Below the pieces are notes generated by a model. The model worked only from the letters and a program-made list of their open reading frames with translations. It did no database searches and was not told the origin of the DNA. The position numbers were made by a program, and so were the translations under genes. From the NCBI RefSeq assembly GCF_000014125.1, contig NC_008593.1, forward strand, positions 620,001-684,000: 64,000 nucleotides of DNA, written 5' to 3'. Every line of letters starts with the position of its first letter. Within the stretch, counting starts at the first letter, position 1. The stretch is from Clostridium novyi NT. Its GTDB lineage: Bacteria > Bacillota > Clostridia > Clostridiales > Clostridiaceae. Shown here in pieces: positions 18,947 to 28,289 of this stretch.

Positions 18947-19889
18947 ATTATTAGATAAAATAATAAATGAGGGTTATGATATTTCCTATGATGAAGCAGT
19001 AAGACTTATTGATGAGGATATAGATAAAGTTCTACAAGGAGCCAAAAAGCTGAGAAAGGTATTTTGTGGAAAACATGTGGATTTGTGTTCAATTATAAAT
19101 GCAAAGTGTGGAAAATGTTCTGAAGACTGTAAATTCTGTGCACAATCAATATTTTATAATACAAATATAAAGACTCATCCATTGTGCAGTTATGATGAAA
19201 TTTTAAAATTAGCTAAGGAAAATGAATTAGAAGGGGTTCATAGATATTCATTAGTTACATCTGGTAGGGGAATTTCAGGAAAAGAATTTGAAGATATATT
19301 AAATATATACAAAAAACTAAAAGAAGATACTAAAATTAAATTGTGTGCATCTCTTGGGATAATATCTAAATATCAATTAAAAAAATTAAAAGAAGCTGGA
19401 GTTAGTAGATATCATCATAATCTTGAAACAAGCAGAGAATTTTACTCAAAAATTTGTACAACACACTCATATGATGAAAGAATACAAACAATAAAAAATG
19501 CAAAAGGGGTAGGGCTTGATGTATGTTCAGGTGGAATTATAGGGCTTGGAGAAAGCTTTATAGATAGAATAAATTTAGCCTTTGAACTTAAAAATCTTAA
19601 AATTAGGTCAATCCCAATAAATATTCTTATGCCAATAGGAGGCACACCTCTTGAAAACCAAAGAAAATTAAATAATGAAGAAATACTTAAAACTATTGCC
19701 ATTTTTAAATTCATAAATCCTAAAGCAGATATAAGACTTGCTGGAGGGAGAGGAAGTCTTGAAAATTATGGTGAAGAGGCATTTCTATCAGGTGTATCAG
19801 CTACTATAACAGGAAACTATCTCACAACACAAGGAAATGGAATAAAAAATGATATAAAACTTTTAAATAAATTAGGGTTAACAGTATAG
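18936..19889 (+). CDS. bioB: Biotin synthase, radical SAM (317 aa)
   Basis: Inserts sulfur into dethiobiotin. The radical-SAM cysteines are in [14 protein letters not shown] (~56-70). Conserved family features include [12 protein letters not shown] and the region AGGRGSLE with the Arg that ligates the auxiliary [2Fe-2S] cluster. Length matches short BioB proteins. AGGGAGAA inside bioA is the ribosome site. It is the last gene of the operon; no clear terminator follows. Confidence 0.95.
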
Positions 19890-20056
19890 ATATATTTAAT
19901 TAAAAGATATACGCAAATTTTTAATGTATCAATGGTAAAAGTAAATATAGAATATAAAGTAAATAATCCTATATGATAAATTATTTTAAATTTATTGTAT
20001 GAGATTATATATTTTACATGTAATTACTTATTTATGAAATTATTTTGTAAATTAAA

Positions 20057-20084
20057 TTGAATTATATTCCTATTATTATATAAT
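20057..20084 (+). promoter_or_regulatory. Probable promoter of eutH
   Basis: TTGAAT (20057-20062), 16-bp spacer, TATAAT (20079-20084). It is about 35 bp upstream of the eutH start. The gap 19890-20056 shows nothing else. Confidence 0.6.
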
Positions 20085-20119
20085 ATTCATGTATGAAAAA
20101 ATAAGGGGGAAAAACACAT

Positions 20120-21229
20120 GTGGATAAGTTAATGATGTATTTTATTGGGGTATTTTTTTTATTAGGTGGAATTGATTATGTTTTAGGAAATAGATTTAAA
20201 CTTGGAGAAAAATTTGAAGAAGGAATAAAGACTATGGGACCACTTGCAATAGGAATGGTTGGAATATATTCTTTATCGCCTATAATATCGAAAATTGTTG
20301 CTATAAATATAGTTCCTATATGTAGACGATTAAGTCTAGATCCTTCTATAATACCTGCTATGTTTTTAGCCACAGATATGGGTGGGTATAAAATGTCCTG
20401 TCAGTTAGCTTTAAATAAACAAATGGCTGCATTTTCAGGAGTAATTATAGCTTCAACTGTAGGCACAATCATCAGTTTTACTATGCCTGTAGCACTTGGA
20501 ATGATTTCTAAAGATGATAGAAAATATTTTTCAAAGGGAGTTATGATTGGAGTTATAAGTATACCCATAGGATGTTTTATGGCTGGAATATACCAAGGTA
20601 TAAAATCTCAAATACTACTATGGAATCTTATGCCTATATTTATTTTTTCTATGTTATTAAGCATAGGACTTATAAAAATTCCGAGTATTCTAATTAGAAT
20701 ATTTAATGGAATTGGAAAGATAATAATTGTTTTAAGTATTATTGGACTTGTGATACAAGGGGTAGATGTAATATTTGGTTTTAAGATAGTAAAAGGACTT
20801 GCACCATTATCAGAATCTATGCTTATAGTTGGAAAAATAGCTTTTGTACTTGCTGGTGCATATCCAATGCTAACATTTATAAATATTGTTTTTAAAGAAA
20901 GATTCAATAAAATTGGAAAAAGTATTGGTATTAATTCCGCATCTGTTGCGGGGATTTTAGGAAATCTTGCTAGTAATCTATTGACCTTTGGTACATATGA
21001 AAAAATGAATCCAAAGGGAAAAGTAGTTTCCACTGCATTTGCTGTAAGTGGTGCTTTTGTGTTTGGTGGACAATTTGGATTTATCTCAGGAGTAGAGCCA
21101 AGTATGCTTATAAGTTTTATTATAGTTAAATTCATTTCAGGAATAATAAGTATTTTATTAGCATTATGGATTTATGAATGGGAATCTAAAAAATATAATA
21201 CTAGAAAATTTGGGGAGGTCAAGGCATGA
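20120..21229 (+). CDS. eutH: EutH-family ethanolamine transporter (369 aa)
   Basis: Polytopic membrane protein of about ten helices with EutH hallmarks: GVFFLLGGIDYVLGNR at the N-terminus, AMFLATDMGGYKMS near residue 85 and GTYEKMNPKGKVV-type loop near 300. EutH mediates ethanolamine uptake. GTG start after AAGGGGGAAA. None of the other eut genes (ammonia lyase, microcompartment shell) is present in the window, so catabolism would have to be encoded elsewhere. The stop codon overlaps the ATG of the next gene by 4 bp, implying coupled translation with a peptidase. Confidence 0.88.
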   Translation: MDKLMMYFIGVFFLLGGIDYVLGNRFKLGEKFEEGIKTMGPLAIGMVGIYSLSPIISKIVAINIVPICRRLSLDPSIIPAMFLATDMGGYKMSCQLALNKQMAAFSGVIIASTVGTIISFTMPVALGMISKDDRKYFSKGVMIGVISIPIGCFMAGIYQGIKSQILLWNLMPIFIFSMLLSIGLIKIPSILIRIFNGIGKIIIVLSIIGLVIQGVDVIFGFKIVKGLAPLSESMLIVGKIAFVLAGAYPMLTFINIVFKERFNKIGKSIGINSASVAGILGNLASNLLTFGTYEKMNPKGKVVSTAFAVSGAFVFGGQFGFISGVEPSMLISFIIVKFISGIISILLALWIYEWESKKYNTRKFGEVKA

Positions 21230-23007
21230 CAATTAAAGAAAGAGTTGAAAAGTTAAGAGGGCTAATGAAACAAAATGGAATTGATGCTTATATAGTTCCA
21301 AGTTCAGATGCTCATCAAAGTGAGTACGTGTCAGAACACTGGAAATCAAGAAGATGGATTTCAGGATTTACAGGTTCAGCAGGAACTTGCGTTATTACTT
21401 TAGATGATGCTGGATTATGGACAGATGGAAGATATTATATTCAAGCAGCAAAACAACTTGAAGGTTCAGAAATTCAACTATTTAAGGGGGCAGAACCAGG
21501 AGTTCCAACATATATACAGTGGTTAAATTCAGTATTAGATAAAGAAAGTGTAGTTGGATTTGATGGAAATGTAGTTTCAGTAGTTGCTGTAAAATACATG
21601 GAAAAAGAATTTAAAAATAAAAGTATATCTTTAAAGTGGGACAAAGATTTAATAGATGAACTTTGGAGTGATAGACCAGCAATTCCTGATGGAAAGATAT
21701 TTACATACGATGTAAAGTATGCAGGAAAATCAAGAACAGAAAAATTAAATGAAGTAAGAAAACATATGAAAGAAAAAGGTGCAAACTATTATCTTTTAAC
21801 TTCACTTGATGATATAGCATGGCTTTTAAATATAAGAGGAACAGATGTACCACATAATCCAGTTATAGTATCAAATGCAGTTATATCAATGGATAAAACT
21901 TATTTATTTGTACATCTTAACAAGGTTCCAGAGGATGTAAAGAAAGAACTTGAAGGCGAAAACGTAATAGTTAAAGATTATAGTGAAATAGAAGATTTCT
22001 TAAAAACTCTTACAGAAAAAGATACTGTTTTATATGATGCCACTAGAACTAGTATATACTTATATAATTCTTTAGATGAAAAAGTAGAAAAGATACAAGA
22101 ATTAAATATAACAACTGATTTTAAAGGTATTAAAAATGAAGTTGAAATAAAAAATCTAAAAAATTGTCAAGTTAAAGATGGCGTTGCCATGGTTAAGTTT
22201 ATAAAATGGCTAAAAGAATCTATAAATAAAGGAGAATATGTTACAGAACTTTCTGCAGAAGAAAAACTTGAAAACTTTAGAAAAGAACAAGATTTATTTG
22301 TAGATATAAGTTTTGATACTATAGGAGCATATAAAGATCATGCTGCTATGATGCACTATAAATCTACAGAAAAAACAAATTGTCAATTAAAAAGTGAAGG
22401 TATGTATTTAGTAGATTCAGGTGGACAATACCTTGATGGAACAACAGACATAACAAGAACTATAGTCCTTGGAAAACTTACAGAAGAAGAGAAGAAACAC
22501 TTTACTTTAGTTTTAAAATCTAACATAGCATTAAATACACTTAAATTCCTACATGGCTCAACAGGTTCTAATATAGATATAATCGCAAGAAGACCTATTT
22601 GGGAATATGGAATTGATTATAAGTGTGGAACAGGACATGGCGTTGGATTCTTCTTAAATATTCACGAAGGACCTCAAAGATTTAGTCCAGTACCAAATAC
22701 AGTAGTATTAGAAAAAGGAATGACTATAACTAACGAACCAGGAATTTATATAGAAGGAAAACATGGGATTAGAACAGAAAACATGATGCTTGTAGTTGAA
22801 GATGAAAAGACAGAATTTGGTCAGTTTATGAAATTCGAACACATTACTTATTGTCCAATTGATCTTGATGGAGTTGATAAAGACATGTTAACAACTGAAG
22901 AAATTAATTGGTTAAATGGTTACCATAAAGATGTATATAGTAAACTTTCACCATATCTAAATGAAGAAGAAAAACAATGGTTATCAAAAGAAACTAGAGA
23001 AATATAA
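21226..23007 (+). CDS. Xaa-Pro aminopeptidase, M24B family (593 aa)
   Basis: Cytoplasmic dinuclear-metal peptidase removing an N-terminal residue before proline. It has the three-domain layout of the ~600-residue APP1-type enzymes: two creatinase-like N-terminal domains (SSDAHQSEYVSEHW, FTGSAGTCVIT) and a C-terminal pita-bread domain. Metal and catalytic residues appear in YLVDSGGQYLDGTTDITRT (two Asp), GTGHGVGFFLNIHEGPQ (His) and ITNEPGIYIEGKHGIR (Glu). GGGGAGG lies inside the end of eutH. It is followed by a terminator. Confidence 0.94.
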   Translation: MTIKERVEKLRGLMKQNGIDAYIVPSSDAHQSEYVSEHWKSRRWISGFTGSAGTCVITLDDAGLWTDGRYYIQAAKQLEGSEIQLFKGAEPGVPTYIQWLNSVLDKESVVGFDGNVVSVVAVKYMEKEFKNKSISLKWDKDLIDELWSDRPAIPDGKIFTYDVKYAGKSRTEKLNEVRKHMKEKGANYYLLTSLDDIAWLLNIRGTDVPHNPVIVSNAVISMDKTYLFVHLNKVPEDVKKELEGENVIVKDYSEIEDFLKTLTEKDTVLYDATRTSIYLYNSLDEKVEKIQELNITTDFKGIKNEVEIKNLKNCQVKDGVAMVKFIKWLKESINKGEYVTELSAEEKLENFRKEQDLFVDISFDTIGAYKDHAAMMHYKSTEKTNCQLKSEGMYLVDSGGQYLDGTTDITRTIVLGKLTEEEKKHFTLVLKSNIALNTLKFLHGSTGSNIDIIARRPIWEYGIDYKCGTGHGVGFFLNIHEGPQRFSPVPNTVVLEKGMTITNEPGIYIEGKHGIRTENMMLVVEDEKTEFGQFMKFEHITYCPIDLDGVDKDMLTTEEINWLNGYHKDVYSKLSPYLNEEEKQWLSKETREI

Positions 23008-23043
23008 AAGATTAATTTAGAAGTAAATATTTAAATATTAAAG

Positions 23044-23094
23044 AACTCCTATGAAATAAATAGTAATTAAAATTTATTTTATAGGAGTTTTTAA
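23044..23094 (+). terminator. Terminator after the aminopeptidase gene
   Basis: AACTCCTATGAAATAAAT pairs with ATTTATTTTATAGGAGTT (one mismatch region), followed by TTTAATT. Confidence 0.85.
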
Positions 23095-23159
23095 TTGAAA
23101 ATAATTATCAAATGTGATAATTTAATATTAAATTTGAAATTTAAAGTGGGGATGATCAT

Positions 23160-23345
23160 ATGTCAAAAATAGATAAAGAAAAAGAAATAGTAGAACTTAT
23201 GATAAAAATTTATTGCAGGAAGAAGCATAATCATAAAGATGAGCTATGTGATGAATGTAGCGAACTTAAGAATTATGCTCATATGAGACTTTCAAATTGT
23301 AAAATTTATAATCCAATGGCAGTTATTAAACATTTATTTTATTAG
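23160..23345 (+). CDS. Short YgbA-like (nitrous-oxide-stimulated promoter family) protein (61 aa)
   Basis: The start MSKIDKEKEIVELMIKIYC, then KKHNHKDELCDECSEL and YAHMRLSNC, match the N-terminal half of the YgbA_NO family, which is usually near 100 residues. The second half of the family (a further Cys/His block, HCYxPxMR-like) is missing: the frame ends after IYNPMAVIKHLFY. No continuation is apparent in the other frames, so it is either a short variant or a truncated gene. The ribosome site is weak (GTGGGGATG). Function of the family is unknown beyond a link to nitrosative stress. Confidence 0.6.
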   Translation: MSKIDKEKEIVELMIKIYCRKKHNHKDELCDECSELKNYAHMRLSNCKIYNPMAVIKHLFY

Positions 23346-23417
23346 AAATTTAATGATATATTAAAATTTAAATAAAATTATTTTATACTAGGAATATTGC
23401 ACCAATAAAAAAATATA

Positions 23418-23456
23418 TTGCAAATCTATGTCGAATAATGTATACTAAACGTATAC
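23418..23456 (+). promoter_or_regulatory. Cytolysin promoter with overlapping palindrome
   Basis: -35 TTGCAA (23418-23423), 17-bp spacer, -10 TATACT (23441-23446). The -10 is part of a 17-nt palindrome, GTATACTAAACGTATAC (23440-23456), that covers the -10 and the expected start site. A protein bound here would block RNA polymerase. The motif was not noticed elsewhere in the window. Confidence 0.6.
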
Positions 23457-23561
23457 ATGGATATGGTTTTAAAAATCATGAAATTGAGTAAAAAAAACTA
23501 TAATTTAATTTCATGTAAAAAGTACACTAGTTTATTAAAATTAAGAAGGGGAGGAAAGAGA

Positions 23562-25430
23562 TTGAACTTTATTAAAAAAAATTATAAAGGTGTAGTTTTA
23601 GGAGTTGTAAGTGTTGTTATAGTAGGTATGGCAGTTTTGAAACTAGACAATAAAACATTAGAATCTAAGAAGAATAACAATGCTATAGTAAAAGAAAGCA
23701 CAAATGTTAATAAAAAACTTAATACAGAACCTAATAAAAAACTTAACGCAAAACCCAGTATAGAACCTAATATAAAACAAAACATTATACCTAAAGTTAC
23801 ATGTGATGAAAAGTCTGAAAAATCAGAACAAGGTTTATTATCAAGCTTAAAATCAGATAATAAAAAATTTAGAAAAATATCTAGAATACCACAACTAGAA
23901 AAGAAATCTAAATTAACTAAATTAGTAACTAATAAATATTTGTTAGATACTACATTTAGTAATTATACTGTACCTTATGGTGAAATAATGCCAACAAGTG
24001 TAGGAGCACTTGAGGATGAAAACCCCAATGGTAATGAAATTGATGATGCTATTTATGATTTGAAATATGATCCTCGTAAAATTTTAGCCTTTAATGGTGA
24101 AGCTGTAGAAAACTTTACACCAGCAGAAGGTTTTGAAAATCCAGATAAATATATAGTAATAAAGCGTGAAAAGAAAAGCATATCAGATTCAACAGCAGAC
24201 ATATCAGTTATAGATTCTATAAATGATAGAACATATCCAGGTGCAATACAACTTGCAAATAGAAATCTTGTAGAAAACAAGCCAGATATAATTTCATGCA
24301 AGAGAAAGCCAATAACTATAAGTGTTGACCTTCCGGGTATGGCTGATGATGGCAGAAAAGTAGTTACATCGCCAACATATTCTTCAGTTAAATCAGCTGT
24401 TAATTCTTTATTAGATGAATGGAATACTAAATATTCATCAAAATATGCTATTCCTGCTAGGGTTAGTTATAGTGATTCTATGGTGTATAGTAAATCACAA
24501 TTATCTACTGCATTTGGATGTAATTTTAAAGCTTTAGATAAAGCATTAAATATAGATTTTAATTCTATATATAAAGGTGAAAAGCAAGTAATGCTTCTTG
24601 CGTATAAACAAATATTTTATACTGTAAGTGTAGATGCACCAGAAAATCCTTCAGATTTATTTGATGATAGTGTAACACTTAAACAATTAAAGGCAAAAGG
24701 ATTAAATAAGGACAATCCACCTGCATATGTTTCTAATGTTGCTTATGGAAGAACTATATATGTTAAGTTAGAAACTACTTCTAAGAGTTTAAATGTAAAA
24801 GCTGCTTTTAAAGCATTAATTAAAAATCAAGATATAAGTGGAAATACAGAATATAAAGACATATTAAATCAAAGTTCTTTTACTGCTACTGTTTTAGGTG
24901 GTGGAGCTAAAGAGCACAATAAAGTAATAACTAAGAATTTTGATGAGATAAGAGAAGTTATAAAAAATAATGCAGAATATAGTCCTAGAAATCCAGGATA
25001 CCCTATATCATATACAACTACATTCTTAAAAGATAATGCAGTTGCAACTATTAATAGCAAAACAGATTATATAGAAACTACAGCTACAGAATACACTAAT
25101 GGAAAATTAGTACTTGATCATAAAGGTGGATATGTTGCTCAGTATGATATAAGCTGGGATGAAGTTAATTATGATAAGAATGGTAAAGAAATAGTTACTC
25201 ACAAAACTTGGGATGGAAACTATAAGGATAGAACAAGTCATTTTAACACTGAAATATATCTAAAAGGAAATTCTAGAAATATTAATGTTAAAGTTAGAGA
25301 GTGCACAGGGCTTGCATGGGAATGGTGGAGAACTATAATAGATGATAAAAATTTACCTTTAGTTAAGAAAAGAACTATTAACATATGGGGTACAACATTA
25401 TATCCACGTCATTCAGTAGAAATTCAATAA
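23562..25430 (+). CDS. Cholesterol-dependent cytolysin with long N-terminal extension (622 aa)
   Basis: Secreted pore-forming toxin of the perfringolysin/tetanolysin/novyilysin family. It binds cholesterol-rich membranes as a monomer and assembles into large pores. The four-domain core starts near residue 160 (DAIYDLKYDPRKILAFNGE) and aligns by eye with perfringolysin O to the end. The undecapeptide ECTGLAWEWWR is intact near 580-590, and the cholesterol-recognition Thr-Leu pair is present in WGTTLYPRHS. A TTG start after GGGGAGG is chosen: it directly precedes a signal peptide (NFIKKNYKGVVLGVVSVVIVG). The upstream in-frame ATG at 23457 sits at the transcription start and lacks a ribosome site. 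About 110 residues rich in Asn/Lys/Pro with KKLN-(T/A)-(E/K)P repeats separate the signal from the core. Typical family members are near 500 aa, so this one is unusually long. Confidence 0.95.
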   Translation: MNFIKKNYKGVVLGVVSVVIVGMAVLKLDNKTLESKKNNNAIVKESTNVNKKLNTEPNKKLNAKPSIEPNIKQNIIPKVTCDEKSEKSEQGLLSSLKSDNKKFRKISRIPQLEKKSKLTKLVTNKYLLDTTFSNYTVPYGEIMPTSVGALEDENPNGNEIDDAIYDLKYDPRKILAFNGEAVENFTPAEGFENPDKYIVIKREKKSISDSTADISVIDSINDRTYPGAIQLANRNLVENKPDIISCKRKPITISVDLPGMADDGRKVVTSPTYSSVKSAVNSLLDEWNTKYSSKYAIPARVSYSDSMVYSKSQLSTAFGCNFKALDKALNIDFNSIYKGEKQVMLLAYKQIFYTVSVDAPENPSDLFDDSVTLKQLKAKGLNKDNPPAYVSNVAYGRTIYVKLETTSKSLNVKAAFKALIKNQDISGNTEYKDILNQSSFTATVLGGGAKEHNKVITKNFDEIREVIKNNAEYSPRNPGYPISYTTTFLKDNAVATINSKTDYIETTATEYTNGKLVLDHKGGYVAQYDISWDEVNYDKNGKEIVTHKTWDGNYKDRTSHFNTEIYLKGNSRNINVKVRECTGLAWEWWRTIIDDKNLPLVKKRTINIWGTTLYPRHSVEIQ

Positions 25431-25446
25431 ATAATAATTAAAAAAT

Positions 25447-25490
25447 GGACATGCATCTTATATTAAAGATGTATGTCCTTACTTTTTAAG
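25447..25490. terminator. Terminator between cytolysin and helicase genes
   Basis: GGACATGCATCTT pairs with AAGATGTATGTCC (one wobble), followed by TTACTTTTT. It lies between convergent genes and may serve both. Confidence 0.8.
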
Positions 25491-26619
25491 AAATTTTACC
25501 TTTGTAAATTCTTTTTTTATCTATTTTTATATTAAACTTATTTTCATATTTTTTAATAAAAGATAATTCTTTTTCTGTTACTATTGATATTGCAGTACCT
25601 AAATTGTTCCCTCTACCACATCTACCAACCCTATGAAGATAGTCCATAGAATCACTTGGAAGATCTAAGTTGAATATATGAGTGATATTAGAAACATCAA
25701 GTCCACGAGCAGCAACATCAGATGCTATTAAAATTTCATATTTTCCTTTTTTAAACCCATCTATAGCTTTTTTTCTATCTTCTTTTGAAGTTTTACCAGA
25801 AATAGAGTAAGTATTTATTTTGTGATACTGAAGTTTTGATGTGGTTACATCAATTTCTGTAGGTTTATTTATAAAAACTATAGCACGTTTAGGTTTTATC
25901 GAAGCTAAAAGCTTTCTTAAAATTTCTATCTTATCTCTAGCTTCACACTGAAAATACATATGAGATATATTCGGGTTCATAAGTTCTGATGATTTAACTT
26001 TTATAACCTTAGGGTTTTTAAGTATAACATTTGCAATATCTAGTGTTCTTTGACTTATAGTAGCAGAGAACATAAGGATTTGTGTATCACGCATTGTAGT
26101 CTTTATAACATCCTTAACTTTAGGTGCGTTACTTTTATCAAGAAGTCTATCACCTTCATCAAGTACAATAGTTTTTACAGTGTGTGCTGATATTTTTTTC
26201 TTTTTTATAAGTTCAAAAACTCTTCCAGCAGAACCTACTATTATGTGTGGTTTTTCTTTTAACTTTTCTATTTGTCTTTTAATATTAACTTCTCCAATAA
26301 TAGGACAAGAAGTAATGTTGCTGTTTGAGTTTTTAGATAAAAGACTTATCTCATTATGAATTTGCATTACAAGCTCATGAGTTGGAGCAAGGATAATTAC
26401 TTGCATCTCACGCTTAGTTGAATCTATCCTTTGAAATAAAGGTAGTAAATATGCAAGAGTTTTACCTGTACCAGTTTGAGATTGGGCAATTATATTTTCG
26501 TTATTCATTATTGGTGCAATTGATTTAACTTGTATATCTGTTGGAACTTCAATATTATTTTTTAAAAGTCCCTCTATTAAATTAGGATTTAATCCTAGTT
26601 GTTGAAATGATACGCTCAT
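25486..26619 (-). CDS. DEAD-box RNA helicase with DEGD motif (377 aa)
   Basis: Two RecA-like domains with no C-terminal extension. Motifs: Q motif (FQQLGL with Gln in PTDIQVKSI), Walker A AQSQTGTGKT, motif Ib GSAGRVFE, motif II VLDEGDRLL, motif III FSATIS, motif V ASDVAARGLDVS, motif VI HRVGRCGRG. Motif II reads DEGD where DEAD is usual; the catalytic Asp-Glu is kept. Length matches minimal helicases such as Bacillus YfmL. Probable role: RNA unwinding in ribosome assembly or cold growth. AGGAGA precedes the ATG. It is divergent from the dbpA-like gene. Confidence 0.92.
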   Translation of the reverse strand: MSVSFQQLGLNPNLIEGLLKNNIEVPTDIQVKSIAPIMNNENIIAQSQTGTGKTLAYLLPLFQRIDSTKREMQVIILAPTHELVMQIHNEISLLSKNSNSNITSCPIIGEVNIKRQIEKLKEKPHIIVGSAGRVFELIKKKKISAHTVKTIVLDEGDRLLDKSNAPKVKDVIKTTMRDTQILMFSATISQRTLDIANVILKNPKVIKVKSSELMNPNISHMYFQCEARDKIEILRKLLASIKPKRAIVFINKPTEIDVTTSKLQYHKINTYSISGKTSKEDRKKAIDGFKKGKYEILIASDVAARGLDVSNITHIFNLDLPSDSMDYLHRVGRCGRGNNLGTAISIVTEKELSFIKKYENKFNIKIDKKRIYKGKIS

Positions 26620-26757
26620 TTAAAATTCTCCTCTAAGTTTAGATTTTAGCAAAAATTTCTCTAAAGAACTATTATACTATATATTTTGTATAATAAACAA
26701 AGAAATAATCATATTATATGATATAATGAAGAAAATTAGATAAAGAGGTTATAACAA

Positions 26758-28188
26758 ATGAATTTTAGTGATTTTAAATTAAGTAGTGAAATATTAAAGA
26801 CAATAAAAATGCTTGGATATAAAAATCCAACTGAAGTACAAGAAAAAACAATTCCTCTAGTGCTTCAGGGAAAAGATATAATTGTAAAGTCTCAAACAGG
26901 AAGTGGAAAAACAGCTTCTTTTGGTATTCCACTTTGTGAAAAAGTAAAATTAGAGAATAAAAAACCACAAGCTTTAATTTTAACTCCAACAAGAGAACTG
27001 GCAGTTCAAATAAAAGAAGATATATCAAATATAGGAAGATTTAAAAAGGTTAAATGTACTGCTGTATATGGAAAAGAACCTATAAGTATTCAAAAGAATC
27101 AATTAAAACAAAGGGTTCATATAGTAGTTGGTACACCAGGTAGAACCTTTGATCATATTCAAAAGGGTAATTTGGATTTAAGTGACATAAAGTATTTAAT
27201 TATTGATGAAGCTGATAAAATGCTTAATATGGGGTTTATAAATCAAGTAGAGGATATTATAAAAGAAATAACTAATGATAGAATAACCATGCTTTTTTCA
27301 GCAACTTTAGAAGAAAGAATAGAAAAACTATGCAAAAGATACATGAATCATCCTGAAAAGATAGAAATAAGCAAAAAAAATGTTACCACAGATATAATAG
27401 AGCAAGAATACTATAAAGTTAACCATAGTAAAAGATTTAATACATTAACTAAGGTAATATATGCTGAAGTTCCTGATAGTGCAATTATATTCTGCAATAC
27501 AAAAGTTGAAGTGGGAAATGTAGCAAATAAAATGAAAAACCAAGGGTTTAATGCTAAAGCACTTCATGGCGGAATGGATCAAAAGGATAGATTGTACACT
27601 ATAAATGACTTTAAAAGAGGAAAATTTCAATTTTTAGTAGCAACAGATGTGGCAGCTAGAGGGATTGATGTAGAGGAAATAACTCATGTTATAAACTACG
27701 AAGTTCCAGTAGAAAAGGAAAGTTATGTTCATAGAATAGGAAGAACAGGGAGAGCAGGACATAAAGGAAAATCTATAACATTTGTATCAGATTATGAAAA
27801 AAGAATGTTTAATGAAATAGAAGAGTATATAGGATACTCTGTTCCAGAAAAAGAAATGCCACAAGAGGAAGAAATAGAAAAGGGCAAAAAATTATTTGAA
27901 GAAAAAGCTAGACAACGACCTAAATTTAAAAAAGTAAAAGGTCATGAAATAGATAAGAAGATAACAAAGATACACATAAATGCAGGAAAGAAAAAGAAAG
28001 TTCGTGCAGGAGACATAGTAGGTGCTATTAACAATATACCTGGAATAACATCAGAGGACATAGGTATAATTGATGTACAAGATGCATTTAGTTATGTCGA
28101 TATCCTAGGAAATAAGGGAAATATAGTTCTTAAAAATTTAGACACTATAAAAGGTAAAAAAGTTAGGGTGCAAAGAGCTAAAAATTAA
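26758..28188 (+). CDS. dbpA: DEAD-box RNA helicase with DbpA RNA-binding domain (476 aa)
   Basis: Full helicase core: SQTGSGKTASF (Walker A), LIIDEADKMLNMGF (motif II), LFSATL (III), ATDVAARGID (V), HRIGRTGRAG (VI). A C-terminal domain (~400-476, starting KKITKIHINAGKKKKVRAGDIV) is the DbpA/YxiN type that binds hairpin 92 of 23S rRNA, so a role in large-subunit assembly is likely. Length fits DbpA/YxiN. Ribosome site AAAGAGG. The intergenic region shared with the divergent helicase is 138 bp and very AT-rich. Confidence 0.93.
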   Translation: MNFSDFKLSSEILKTIKMLGYKNPTEVQEKTIPLVLQGKDIIVKSQTGSGKTASFGIPLCEKVKLENKKPQALILTPTRELAVQIKEDISNIGRFKKVKCTAVYGKEPISIQKNQLKQRVHIVVGTPGRTFDHIQKGNLDLSDIKYLIIDEADKMLNMGFINQVEDIIKEITNDRITMLFSATLEERIEKLCKRYMNHPEKIEISKKNVTTDIIEQEYYKVNHSKRFNTLTKVIYAEVPDSAIIFCNTKVEVGNVANKMKNQGFNAKALHGGMDQKDRLYTINDFKRGKFQFLVATDVAARGIDVEEITHVINYEVPVEKESYVHRIGRTGRAGHKGKSITFVSDYEKRMFNEIEEYIGYSVPEKEMPQEEEIEKGKKLFEEKARQRPKFKKVKGHEIDKKITKIHINAGKKKKVRAGDIVGAINNIPGITSEDIGIIDVQDAFSYVDILGNKGNIVLKNLDTIKGKKVRVQRAKN

Positions 28189-28289
28189 AAGGCTGTTTTA
28201 CCAAACCTATACTATGGTGATTAAATTATTAAATTATAAAAAAGTTGTGATATAATTATTTGAATAGGAATACAAAGGGGAGGAAAAAA

